DNA of 37,912 nt from JACCXJ01 sp052387115 (GCA_052387115.1 JBQTJM010000336.1:1-37912); one strand, 5' to 3'. Positions 1 through 8,095 are shown, counted from the stretch's first letter. Notes: a model not told the origin generated them from the sequence alone. Program-made: numbers and translations.

Positions 1-126
1 GCGGCGATCGATGAATTTATTCTGGTCAACAACAGAAATCCAAAACCATTTGTATGGACCAAAAAGGTCGAAGACATCTTGGAAAAGATCAGCCATTGTA
101 AAGCCATTATTGAGACACTACACTAG
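1..126 (+). mobile_element. IS630-family transposase, C-terminal fragment
   Basis: Frame 1 is open from the window edge to a TAG at 124-126 and gives 41 residues with the phrase NRNPKPFVWTKKVEDIL. A stretch of the form 'NPKPFVWTK..xxIL' followed by a short helix and stop is the usual C-terminus of IS630/Tc1-mariner-type DDE transposases. The rest of the element lies outside the window, so whether it is complete is unknown. Its last 20 bases overlap the 3' end of the minus-strand gene that ends at 107. The family call rests on the remembered C-terminal motif. Confidence 0.7.
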
Positions 127-673
127 CTTGTTGCCTGTAGGTAATCGCATAAGCAGCATGCTCGTTGTAGACAACATCATTGAATCTTTCAGTCTCTTTG
201 TTTGCATGCTGATACTTGTCGAGCTTCTTAATTGGCAGTAAACTCGGGTTACTACCTGCCTCGCATTTGATCATGCGGTCGGCGAGAGCCAGATAGATGT
301 CGATACGATTTGGGAACACAAAATCTGGCTCATACTTTTCTGCGCCAAGCCGTAGGCGAGAGTAAGGCTTCGTTTCAATCCGATGCGAACCTAGCGCCTT
401 GAGGATCAATGGCGGCTCAAACTTATCTATCTCGTACGATATTTCATCGTTTACGACGGCGTACATGGAGTAGATCGCCATTGGGCGATCCTTCAGGTTG
501 GAAAGATCAACGTGTGTAATGCGAGACGCTGTTGTGCGGTTAAATCCGAATGTTGTGGACGCAACCACCTTCGTCCCCAACTTCTTCCAGGCTAGATAGA
601 ACGATAGCGGAAATATCACTAGTCCCGGCACTATCTTCAAGAACTCCTGAACGGAAAATACTAGCTCGTACAT
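107..673 (-). CDS. Hypothetical membrane-anchored protein
   Basis: Unrecognised protein of about 188 residues. It has one hydrophobic segment near the N-terminus (IVPGLVIFPLSFYLAW) and then a soluble, beta-rich looking region with many charged residues, so a single-pass anchored protein is likely. An ATG at 673 is used here; a TTG at 691 in the same frame would add six residues, and neither has a good Shine-Dalgarno. Base composition is clearly more AT-rich than the genes to the right, which with the adjacent IS630 remnant suggests acquired DNA. The last codons and the stop lie inside the transposase coding end, so the native C-terminus may have been replaced by the insertion. A promoter with a palindromic operator lies about 120 bases upstream. 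No function can be assigned. Confidence 0.6.
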   Translation of the reverse strand: MYELVFSVQEFLKIVPGLVIFPLSFYLAWKKLGTKVVASTTFGFNRTTASRITHVDLSNLKDRPMAIYSMYAVVNDEISYEIDKFEPPLILKALGSHRIETKPYSRLRLGAEKYEPDFVFPNRIDIYLALADRMIKCEAGSNPSLLPIKKLDKYQHANKETERFNDVVYNEHAAYAITYRQQASVVSQ

Positions 674-691
674 ATCGTTTTGTAGGTCCAA

Positions 692-1040
692 CTAGAAGTA
701 GATCCAAGTGCTTGATCTTTCGGCGGGGCTTTCCTTATGCCCAGCTTCCCTACAGGCTCCTGACGCAAAACACGAGCACCTTTTAGGGGGTCTAGATTAT
801 AGTACCCCCTAAAGCCGAAGGGCAATACACCTTCGAGCGGTCGGTAGAAGTAGCGGGCAAGCGTGTCTTCTGGACCCGATCCGAGATGGGGTCTGCCGCG
901 GCAGCTATATAGAGCATCGGGACGGCGTGCAGCATGGGCGCAGCGTGCAGTGTTCAGTGATGCATCGCGATAGACGCCGAATGCCGAAACTGGGCGACCC
1001 GGTGCATCAAGGTTTTTCAGATCACGCGAGCGTCGCGTCC
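692..1040. other. Intergenic region between the orphan gene and the long duplicated gene
   Basis: About 350 bases. The only structured part is the palindromic promoter at 782-825. Open frames crossing this stretch on both strands are extensions of frames antisense or out of frame to the long gene and show no recognisable protein. Nothing else is seen. Confidence 0.6.
782..825 (-). promoter_or_regulatory. Promoter with -10 box inside a perfect inverted repeat
   Basis: On the minus strand TTGCCC (820-825), an 18-base spacer and a perfect TATAAT (796-801) point at the gene starting at 673. The 10-base arms TTTAGGGGGT (782-791) and ACCCCCTAAA (804-813) match perfectly and flank the -10 box. A dimeric repressor bound there would block RNA polymerase. 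A terminator role is less likely because no T-tract follows on either strand. Confidence 0.6.
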
Positions 1041-4000
1041 TCAGGGCACTGGGGCCGCGGTGCTGGGAGCCTCCGCGAGAACGGCCGGTGGGGAGGCGAT
1101 TCGGGGTTTGCGGGGTTTCCAGTAGCCGCCGGTGGTGAAGGAGCCCCAGCCCCAACGCAGCCAGCGGAGGAGGGCGAAGGCGAGCCAGAGCGCCCAGGCC
1201 AGCATCAGGAAGCGATAGACCCACAGGGGCACGGAGAGCACGAACGCGCGCGGGAGCAGGGCATCGCTGCGGTCCTGGTACCAGAAGAGTACGGAGGCGC
1301 TCGAGCCGTTGCCGGCGATCTGCATCTCGGGGAGACCCAAGAGGCCCTGGCGCACGGCGTCGAAGAGTGCGCCCGCGGCGAGCAGGGTCAAGACGACGAG
1401 GGCCACTTGCAAGGCATCGAAGCGCAACGGCGCGAGATCGCTCGGCACGCGTTTCCTGGCGGCGAGGGCCAGGAGCCAGGCGGCGACCAGGAGGGTGCCC
1501 ACGGCGCTGCCCTGGCTCAAACCGATCCCGAGGAGGAGCCAGTGCCGGAAGGCGAGGGGGGTGTAGCGCGTGCGCCCGAGCCCGAAGGCGAGCAGCGCGA
1601 CGACGGCGAGCGCGCCCCAGAACAGCACCGCGGGTCCGAGCCTCGGGCCGCCCACCAGCAGCACCCAGCGGTCGGTGCCCAAGCGCGCCTCCAGGCTGTG
1701 GTTGGCGCTCGGCGCGCCTAGGTTGAGCTCGGGGGTCCGAAACAGGGGGGTGATGCCCTGGTCCTGGCGGAACCGGACCTCGATCGATCGCTCGCCCGGC
1801 GTCAGGGGAAAGCCGATCTGCCGGCCTTCCTGGCGGATCGGCTGGGCCTGCCCGTCGATCAACACCTGGAGGAGACGCCCGTCCTCCGGCAAGGTGAGGG
1901 TATGTTGCCCGCCCTGGCTGCTTTCGAGTGCGAGCACGAGCGTGCTGTCGGTGGCGCGCTGACCGATCTCCGCGGCCAGGCGGCTCGCCTTCAGGGTCAG
2001 GGTCGGGCCCTCGATGGCGCCCGGCCGGCTCACGAGCAGGGTGAGCGCCTCCCCGGGCCAGGGGCGCCATTCGGGTAGCCAGCGCCCGTTCGGGTCCTGG
2101 TGATGCACGACCGCGAGGCCGCGCGTGTCGAGATGCCAGATGGGGCTCACATCGGCGCGCCAGCGCTCGGTCCAGTCGAGCGTCTGGGGTGCGACCAGGG
2201 TCAGCTCCGGGCGCTTGTCGGCGATCACGGACTCCCAGCGGGTCATCTCGGCGTCGGCCGCGAGGCCGACCAATACCTTGCCGTCGCGCACCCGCACGCC
2301 CTCGGTGGTCACGGATTCACCGGGGAGCAGGGGGACTTCCAGCACCAGCGCCTGACCGAGTGGGGAGAGGCGGCGGGCCTCGGTGTCGACCCTCCAGTCG
2401 AGCCCGAGGTGCAGGAGCCGATCGACACGCGCAAAGCCCGGCAGGGCGCCGGGCTCGAGGTCCGGTAGCTCCGCCCCGTTCCGCAGGCGGGTGAACTGGA
2501 GCTGGCCCTCGGGCACGCCGTCTTCGCGGATCCCCTCGACGCTCCAACCCTCGGCGCGCACCTCGACCCGGTGGGGGCGCAAGGGCAGGGGCAGGGTGAG
2601 GCGCGTGCGTGGCGGGGGGCGGCCGGCCACCAGGACATCGTGGCGGCCTGTGCCCAGGCGGACCCAGAGGCCGCCGTCCGGTGCCCGGAAAAGCGGTGCG
2701 CTGCCCCCCTCGTCCAGGATCACCTCGCTCGGCATCCAGTCCCGGGCATTGACCGGCAAGGGCACGGCCACCGATCCATCGCTATGGATCTCCAGGCGTA
2801 TGGCCACGAGCGTGGGCGTGATCTGGATGGCGGCGCGCGCGATCTGGGCGCAGTTCGTCCGGCAGTCGGGTGGCGCCGTCAGACGCTCCTTCAAGGTCTC
2901 CAGGAGCTTTGGGTCGGGGAAATCGGCGCGCGCGCCGTCGCAGGGAAGGCCGACGAGGGAAATGATCACGAGGGCCGGGGTCATATCGCTGGACCTCCCG
3001 CCGGGTCCGTTCCTCCGGGGGCGGCGGAGCTGCCACATGCGTGTGGCCAGGAGGGCGAGGAGCACCACCCCGGCCAGGTTCATGAGCAGATGTCCCCACG
3101 GCGGGATGAGCATCAGATATAGGGCCTGGTCTCGTACCACGGGGCCGCGCCAGGTGAGCGCCACCTCCGTCCAGCGCCATGCGGGGAGGCCGGGGCCGGT
3201 CTGTACCTTGGCCTTGGGGTCGATCTCGTCGGTCAGGGTAGCCGCTTTCGATGGCAACCGCTCCATCTCGTCCGCCGCCGCCTGGGCCTCTGAGTGCTCA
3301 ACCGCTGCCGGGGCAGCGGGCGTTGCGGGGAGCGCCAGGGATTCTTGATCGGGCGCTCGGCTTTTCGCGAACATTCGCTCACGTGATCCTCGCCCCATCT
3401 CCAGGTCCGCGGTCGTCTCGCTCGAGACCTCTTCGGGGCTCGACAGCCCGCCGAGCACGCCCGCAAGCGGCCCCGGCCGCTCGAGTTGCGGATAGAGCGC
3501 GAGGCGTACCTGATCGACCATGAACGGCACGGCGATCACCGCCAGCACGCCGAAGGCTCCGAAGCGGTAGGCGCGTGCCAGCGACGACCAACGTCCCTCG
3601 GGCAGCACCCGCATGAGGGCGGTGGCGGCGCACAGGTGCAGCCAAAGGGTGGTGGGGGCCGCGGGCTCCTGCCAGATGAGGGTCAGCGCCACGAGCCCGA
3701 GGAGGCCCGAGGCCGGACCCCACAGATGGCCGATGGCCATGCTGGCCAAGAGGACCAGGAACAGATCGAGGAGCGTCCAGCCCAAGAGCCAGGTCGCGGT
3801 CGCGTCGTCCATGCCGCTGGCCGCGAACAGACGCCAGCCGGGCGGCAGGTGCAAGGTGGCGGAAAGCCCCTGAAAGTCCTGATCCCAGCCCACGGCCGGG
3901 GGCGATCGCAGCGCGCCTTCCAGGCGCGAATGGGCGTCGAGATTCAGGGTGCCGCGCCGCACCTCGACCCCGGGGCGCCGGGAACCCGGCAGTGCCGTGA

Positions 4001-5189
4001 TGAGCTGTGGGACGCCGTCTTGCGCCACGCGCCCGAGCCCGAGCTGCTCCCCCGCCGTGAGTCGCCAGCCGCGCGTCATGGTGCCGGTGATGGCGTCGGC
4101 CACCGTGTAGCCGCCGCCATCGAAATCGAGCCACAGATCGCGCTTGAGGATCAGGCGATCCGGCTCGGGCTCCGGGTCTCCGCGGCGCACGAGCTTGAGC
4201 GTCAGGCTGTCGCCGGGGTTCACGCGGTAGGCGGGGAGTCCCTTCCAGGTGTCGGGCAGGGCGGTCTGGCTCGGGTCCACGGCCGGGACCCCCTCGACCT
4301 CGACCAGGCGCAGGTGGTTCTGCGCATCGAAGACCCACACCTCTAGTTTCGGCCAGGGGTCTCGGGGCTCCGCGAGCGTGAAAGTGGCGGTGTCGGCTGG
4401 ATAGCGGCCCAGGACCTCGACCACCCAGCGCCCCGGCCGCACCTTCAGGCGCAACTCTCCGCCAGGCTCGATCCTCGCCGGTAGCGGGCTCTCCAGCCTC
4501 AGGGGGATGGTGTCCGGGAGCAGCGCCCCGCTCAAAGCCAGCTCGCGCTCCTGTCCGCTCACATCGAGCTGCACGCGCGTGGTGATCTCGACCGGTATCT
4601 CATCCGTGAGCCGGCGGAACACCTGAATATCCAACCGGTCCGCTGCCTCCCCTAGGTCCTCAGTCTTGAGCCAGATCTGCCCGTCGGGGCGCAGGTCCGG
4701 CAGGGCCATGGTCTCGCCCTTGACGCGCAGGCCCACCCGGCCGCTGTCCGGCGGGAGGGTGAGGGAATCGGGTAGTCGGTCCCATTGGAAACGCCCGCTG
4801 ATCCGATGGGTGCCGGGCCCGAGGCGCAATACCGGTCGGCCATCCCGCTCCCCGACAACGGTGGCTTCCGCATCGACCTTGACCTCCTGTGGCCAGTGCC
4901 GGCGGTCGCCGGGCAGCGCCACGTCGAGCTCGCGATACACGGCCCACGATTGCTCGAAGGTCCCGCCGCTGTCTTCGAGCACGAGCTCGACCGCGCTCGG
5001 CCAGGCGCAACGCCGCGCGCGCGGATCGCTGAAGAGGGCCGGGCAGCCCAGATCATCGAGGCCGTGCAGCACCCAGGGGACCCAGGGCTTGAGCGGTTCC
5101 GGCACCGCCTCGGGGGTGAGCGGGCGGGCCTCGACCGCTGCGAGGCCGGCTACGGCCACAACGAACGCCAAGAGGAATCTCACGCGCAT
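1041..5189 (-). CDS. Large exported/membrane protein of two tandem homologous halves
   Basis: A 1382-residue protein. The start is set at ATG 5189, which has GGAGG eight bases upstream and a clear signal peptide (MRVRFLLAFVVAVAGLAAVEA); the frame stays open 49 codons further upstream without support. Half one has a beta-rich periplasmic part (about 22-460), several membrane spans (about 465-585), an Ala/Pro/Glu-rich linker and another span near 705-725. Half two repeats the plan: a signal-peptide-like segment at 736 (MTPALVIISLVGLPCDGARA), a Cys-containing start, a beta-rich region and clustered C-terminal membrane spans. The halves share elements such as a '..LRLGxGTHRISGRF' / '..VRLGTGRHDVLVAG' strand followed by a Pro-rich 'LTLP' run. 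I do not recognise a named family. It diverges from dksA across a 180-base gap. A role in envelope biogenesis is only a guess. Confidence 0.8.
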   Translation of the reverse strand: MRVRFLLAFVVAVAGLAAVEARPLTPEAVPEPLKPWVPWVLHGLDDLGCPALFSDPRARRCAWPSAVELVLEDSGGTFEQSWAVYRELDVALPGDRRHWPQEVKVDAEATVVGERDGRPVLRLGPGTHRISGRFQWDRLPDSLTLPPDSGRVGLRVKGETMALPDLRPDGQIWLKTEDLGEAADRLDIQVFRRLTDEIPVEITTRVQLDVSGQERELALSGALLPDTIPLRLESPLPARIEPGGELRLKVRPGRWVVEVLGRYPADTATFTLAEPRDPWPKLEVWVFDAQNHLRLVEVEGVPAVDPSQTALPDTWKGLPAYRVNPGDSLTLKLVRRGDPEPEPDRLILKRDLWLDFDGGGYTVADAITGTMTRGWRLTAGEQLGLGRVAQDGVPQLITALPGSRRPGVEVRRGTLNLDAHSRLEGALRSPPAVGWDQDFQGLSATLHLPPGWRLFAASGMDDATATWLLGWTLLDLFLVLLASMAIGHLWGPASGLLGLVALTLIWQEPAAPTTLWLHLCAATALMRVLPEGRWSSLARAYRFGAFGVLAVIAVPFMVDQVRLALYPQLERPGPLAGVLGGLSSPEEVSSETTADLEMGRGSRERMFAKSRAPDQESLALPATPAAPAAVEHSEAQAAADEMERLPSKAATLTDEIDPKAKVQTGPGLPAWRWTEVALTWRGPVVRDQALYLMLIPPWGHLLMNLAGVVLLALLATRMWQLRRPRRNGPGGRSSDMTPALVIISLVGLPCDGARADFPDPKLLETLKERLTAPPDCRTNCAQIARAAIQITPTLVAIRLEIHSDGSVAVPLPVNARDWMPSEVILDEGGSAPLFRAPDGGLWVRLGTGRHDVLVAGRPPPRTRLTLPLPLRPHRVEVRAEGWSVEGIREDGVPEGQLQFTRLRNGAELPDLEPGALPGFARVDRLLHLGLDWRVDTEARRLSPLGQALVLEVPLLPGESVTTEGVRVRDGKVLVGLAADAEMTRWESVIADKRPELTLVAPQTLDWTERWRADVSPIWHLDTRGLAVVHHQDPNGRWLPEWRPWPGEALTLLVSRPGAIEGPTLTLKASRLAAEIGQRATDSTLVLALESSQGGQHTLTLPEDGRLLQVLIDGQAQPIRQEGRQIGFPLTPGERSIEVRFRQDQGITPLFRTPELNLGAPSANHSLEARLGTDRWVLLVGGPRLGPAVLFWGALAVVALLAFGLGRTRYTPLAFRHWLLLGIGLSQGSAVGTLLVAAWLLALAARKRVPSDLAPLRFDALQVALVVLTLLAAGALFDAVRQGLLGLPEMQIAGNGSSASVLFWYQDRSDALLPRAFVLSVPLWVYRFLMLAWALWLAFALLRWLRWGWGSFTTGGYWKPRKPRIASPPAVLAEAPSTAAPVP
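2982..3000 (-). promoter_or_regulatory. Internal Shine-Dalgarno and ATG within the long gene
   Basis: On the minus strand GGGAGG sits eight bases before an in-frame ATG (2982-2984) that begins a typical signal peptide ending GARA. It lies at codon 736 of 1382, exactly where the second homologous half begins. It could give a separate 647-residue exported product, or mark an ancestral gene boundary lost by fusion. Confidence 0.5.
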
Positions 5190-5308
5190 GGTGTAACCCT
5201 CCGCCGGGCCGGGCCCGGTGGGGGCGTAGTCTAACCCCCGGCAAGCGTGTCGGGGATGGGACCAGGTGCCGGTGGCAGGGTGTGGGATGGATCGCCCCCG
5301 AGCGCTAC

Positions 5309-5337
5309 TTGAGCCCGCAAGACGATTCTGGTACAAA
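5309..5337 (+). promoter_or_regulatory. Putative sigma-70 promoter of dksA
   Basis: TTGAGC (5309-5314), a 17-base spacer and TACAAA (5332-5337). Transcription from here would begin near 5344, downstream of the ATG at 5282, which supports the GTG at 5369 as the dksA start. Confidence 0.5.
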
Positions 5338-5368
5338 TGCGCCCCTCTCGTTCGGTGAGGTCAACCCG

Positions 5369-5848
5369 GTGTCGGTGACCAAGAAACCAGTCAAGCATGC
5401 GGTGATTGATTCCGCTCCGTCGAAGCCCCCCGCGTGGGGTGGGTACTCCGGGTTCACGCCCTACGAACCGGAGGCCGGTGAGGACTACATGGGCCCGCGG
5501 CAGGTCGAGCATTTCCGGCAGCTCCTGCTGGCGTGGCGCCGCGAGCTGATGGACGAGGTGGAGCGCACCGTTCATCACCTGCAGGACGAGGCCGGCAGCT
5601 TCGCGGATCCCAACGATCGGGCCACCCAGGAAGAGGAGTTCGCGCTGGAGCTCCGCACCCGGGAGCGGGAGCGTAAGCTCATCAAAAAGATCGGAGAATC
5701 GCTGGCGAGCCTCGAGATCGGCGATTACGGTTACTGCGAGGTCTGCGGCGTCGAGATCGGCATCAGACGCTTGGAGGCGCGTCCCACGGCGACGCAATGC
5801 ATCGACTGCAAGACCCTCGACGAGATCAGGGAACGCCAGCTCGGGTGA
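5369..5848 (+). CDS. dksA: RNA polymerase-binding transcription factor DksA
   Basis: A 159-residue DksA, close to the 151 of E. coli. DksA enters the RNA polymerase secondary channel and, with ppGpp, represses stable RNA promoters and activates biosynthetic ones. Visible hallmarks are the coiled-coil tip DPNDRATQEEE carrying the two key Asp residues, the basic 'RERERKLIKKI' helix, and a C4 zinc finger CEVC-x17-CIDC followed by the C-terminal helix. The start is placed at GTG 5369 with GAGG eight bases upstream. An ATG at 5282 is also in frame but lies upstream of the predicted transcription start and adds an unrelated tail. The gene is divergent from the long duplicated gene and convergent with the DAHP synthase gene. 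Naming is near certain; only the start is open. Confidence 0.95.
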   Translation: MSVTKKPVKHAVIDSAPSKPPAWGGYSGFTPYEPEAGEDYMGPRQVEHFRQLLLAWRRELMDEVERTVHHLQDEAGSFADPNDRATQEEEFALELRTRERERKLIKKIGESLASLEIGDYGYCEVCGVEIGIRRLEARPTATQCIDCKTLDEIRERQLG

Positions 5849-5877
5849 TCGCCAACCCGTAGTGATCGATCACCTGA

Positions 5878-6009
5878 TGTAGGGCGGGTTAGCGGCTGTA
5901 TCGCGTAACCCGCCTTCCGGGAACGCCGTGCATGAGTCCGGCATCGGAAGTTTCTCTTGGGTGCGTTCGGCGGGTTACGACGCAAACAGCGCGTCTAACC
6001 CGCCCTACA
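5878..6009. repeat. Palindromic dispersed repeat (MITE/REP-like)
   Basis: The outer 15-base arms TGTAGGGCGGGTTAG (5878-5892) and CTAACCCGCCCTACA (5995-6009) are a perfect inverted repeat. A nested pair, CGTAACCCGCC (5904-5914) and GGCGGGTTACG (5969-5979), lies inside. The element is 132 bases, has no open frame, and sits between convergent dksA and the DAHP synthase gene. Sequences of the type 'GGCGGGTTACG' are common dispersed repeats in proteobacteria. It may also act as a bidirectional transcription terminator. Confidence 0.7.
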
Positions 6010-6058
6010 TCGGCTGTAGAGCAGGTTCCGTGCGGGCCGTAACCCGCCGAGGCAACCC

Positions 6059-7198
6059 TCACACAGCACTCCGCAGCCCCGCCTCCGTCGCGGCGCGCTC
6101 ATGAAGGCGCCGCCGTTTCTCATACGCCTCGCGCGCGATCGCAACGTCTTCGAGAAACGGTCCCAGCTCCTCGATCGTCAGGGCCTGCGGACCGTCCACC
6201 AGCGCCTTGGCGGGGTGGGGGTGGAAGTCCGCCAGCACCATATTGGCACCGGCGATGACCCCCTGGGCCGTCGCGTGCAACACGTCCAGGATCCCATCGG
6301 GTGCGCGGCCCCGCGATCCGACCGAGTGCGAAGGATCGATGCACACCGGCATGCGTGTCAGGCGCTTCACGGCCGCGATGTGGGCGAAGTCCACGAGGTT
6401 GCGGTGCGGGTCTCCCATATTGGTCTTGACGCCGCGCAGGCAGAAAACCACGTTGCGGTTGCCCTCGCTGGCCAGGTATTCGGCGGCGTTCAGGGACTCT
6501 TCGAGCGTGATGCCGAAGCCGCGCTTCATCAGGACCGGAAAGCGTCTCTGGCGCCCGGCGCTTTTCAGGAGCTCGAAGTTCTGGGTATTGCGCGTCCCGA
6601 TCTGGAGTATCACGCCGGTGGGATCGCCCGACTGCCGCAGGGCCTCCGCGATCTCCTCGATGTTGGTATCGTGCACGATCTCCATTGCGATCACGCGGAT
6701 GCCGTATTTCCCCGCCGACTCGAACACGTACGGTAGGCAGTTCTTGCCATGACCCTGGAAGGAATAGGGGTTGGTCCTGGGCTTGTACGCGCCCATGCGC
6801 GTGCATACCTGACCGTGGTCTCTCAAGGCACGCAGCATGGCCTCGACGTGCTCGCGTGTATCCACCGCGCATAGGCCGGCGAAGATCTGCAAGCTGTCCT
6901 GCCCGAAACGCACGCCGTTGTACTCGAAGTGGCTCGGCCGCGTGTCGCCCTTGTGCCGGCCGAGGATCCGATACTCTTGAGAGATCCGCACCACTCTTTC
7001 CACGATCTCGAAGCCCTCGATTTCCTTACTGTCCAGGGACGAGGTGTCGCCGATGAGATAGATCTCGGTCAAGGTTTGCTTGGCGCCGACCTCGATGTGG
7101 GTGCGCGGCCGGACCGCGGGCAGCGTCGCGAGATGCTCCATGAGCCGCTGGTATTCCTGGTCGTTCTTGTTGGCGTCGGGGTGCAGGATGATGATCAT
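6059..7198 (-). CDS. aroF: 3-deoxy-7-phosphoheptulonate (DAHP) synthase, type I-beta-like, divergent
   Basis: A 379-residue enzyme of the class I-beta DAHP synthase family, which condenses phosphoenolpyruvate and erythrose 4-phosphate in the first step of the shikimate pathway. An N-terminal ferredoxin-like extension (about 1-80) precedes the TIM barrel. Family motifs are visible: MGAYKPRTNPYSFQG near 135-149, QIGTRNTQNFELL near 200, LMKRGFGITLEE near 224, and CIDPSHSVGSR near 287. Several normally fixed positions differ. The 'AGPCSVES' motif reads AGLCAVDT, with the metal-ligand Cys kept at about 110. The usual 'EVHP' reads DFHP, giving Asp where a Glu metal ligand is expected. The segment after CLRGVKT is also atypical. 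It may be a divergent subfamily with altered specificity or regulation. It is downstream of the amidotransferase-like gene on the same strand with a 100-base gap. Confidence 0.8.
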   Translation of the reverse strand: MIIILHPDANKNDQEYQRLMEHLATLPAVRPRTHIEVGAKQTLTEIYLIGDTSSLDSKEIEGFEIVERVVRISQEYRILGRHKGDTRPSHFEYNGVRFGQDSLQIFAGLCAVDTREHVEAMLRALRDHGQVCTRMGAYKPRTNPYSFQGHGKNCLPYVFESAGKYGIRVIAMEIVHDTNIEEIAEALRQSGDPTGVILQIGTRNTQNFELLKSAGRQRRFPVLMKRGFGITLEESLNAAEYLASEGNRNVVFCLRGVKTNMGDPHRNLVDFAHIAAVKRLTRMPVCIDPSHSVGSRGRAPDGILDVLHATAQGVIAGANMVLADFHPHPAKALVDGPQALTIEELGPFLEDVAIAREAYEKRRRLHERAATEAGLRSAV

Positions 7199-7298
7199 CG
7201 GACTTGCCGTCTCTTATCGAGCAAAGCCAGCACCAGGTTATTCCCTCCCTGGCAGGGGGAAGGGATCGACAAGAGCATACAATTTCAAATATGTTCGG

Positions 7299-8060
7299 CT
7301 ATTGACTCTCCGGTCGCTCGCCGAAACCCTCCAGCCAGCGGGTGTAAACGGGGTCGGTTATCCGCCGCAGCGCGCGGACCCGCTGCGGCAGGGAGCGTGT
7401 GATCTCGGTCTGCGTCTGCACTCGGCCCGACGGACCATCGGCAGGACCATGGAGCGCGTCATGATAGCGTGTGACCCACTCGGTGACCATCTTGGGCGTG
7501 ACCTGTAAGTGGCATTGAAGGGCCAAGGCCTTGTCCATGACGAAGCCTTGATCGCTTTGTATTTGGTCGCTTTGTATCAGGGCGTCCGCACCGGCGGGGA
7601 GGGACAGTGTCGTGTCGCGCCAGTGGAATACCTCGGTATTGGACGGCAGGCCCTGCCACCAGCGTTTCGCGATGGTTCCGCCCGCCGCTCGCACCGGAAA
7701 CCAGCCGATCTCGCGGTTCGGGTCGGTCGCCACACTGCCCCCCAGGGCCAGGCACACGATTTCCGCCCCGAACCCGTGACCGATGACGGGAAGGCCTCGA
7801 TCGCAGGCCTCGACGACCAAATCGCATTCGCGTTCGAACGTCGGGGAGGACGCCGCGGCCGCGGACGCACCGTGTCTTCCTTCTCTAGGGCGCGGCCCGC
7901 CCATGACCACGAGCCCGGAGGCGTGTGAGAGCGTCGCGGGCATCGTCTCGTCCTGGTCGAGCCGAAACAGCTCCAGCGGCACGCGGCGCAAGGCCAGGAA
8001 CTCGGCGAGATAGCCCGGTCCGGCACCGTCGGCATGGCGGATGATGAAGACCGGTTGCAC
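7299..8060 (-). CDS. Class I glutamine amidotransferase-like protein, catalytic Cys lost
   Basis: A 253-residue protein with the fold signature of class I glutamine amidotransferases of the GuaA-like type: LVVMGGP near 50, the nucleophile-elbow region PVIGHGFGAE (91-100), a FHWRDTTLSLPAGA strand near 145 and CHLQVTPKMVTEW near 183. In active enzymes the elbow reads GxCxG and the end reads HxE. Here the Cys is Gly96 and the Glu is Gln186, with His184 kept, so the triad is broken. Glutamine hydrolysis is unlikely; a regulatory or binding role, or decay, is possible. The start is a GTG at 8060 with GAGGA six bases upstream. A short in-frame duplication (IQSDQIQSDQ) lies near 162-171. It lies between fleQ and the DAHP synthase gene, all on one strand with gaps of about 100 bases. 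Confidence 0.8.
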   Translation of the reverse strand: MQPVFIIRHADGAGPGYLAEFLALRRVPLELFRLDQDETMPATLSHASGLVVMGGPRPREGRHGASAAAASSPTFERECDLVVEACDRGLPVIGHGFGAEIVCLALGGSVATDPNREIGWFPVRAAGGTIAKRWWQGLPSNTEVFHWRDTTLSLPAGADALIQSDQIQSDQGFVMDKALALQCHLQVTPKMVTEWVTRYHDALHGPADGPSGRVQTQTEITRSLPQRVRALRRITDPVYTRWLEGFGERPESQ

Positions 8061-8095
8061 GGGATCCTCGAGCGTTAGGGCTGCCCGCAGGTGCG

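Noticed and set aside
927..1721. Plus-strand frame of 264 codons rich in Gly/Glu/Gln
   Set aside because: Antisense shadow of the long gene; low-complexity composition and no ribosome-binding site.
661..2070. Long minus-strand frame of 469 codons overlapping the 3' end of the long gene
   Set aside because: Arg/Pro/Ala-dominated composition, no motifs, lies in another frame of the 1382-codon gene; a GC-rich shadow.
7740..7830. Possible active-site Cys in the amidotransferase-like protein (Cys103)
   Set aside because: It lies in the helix after the elbow, not at the nucleophile position, so it does not restore the triad.
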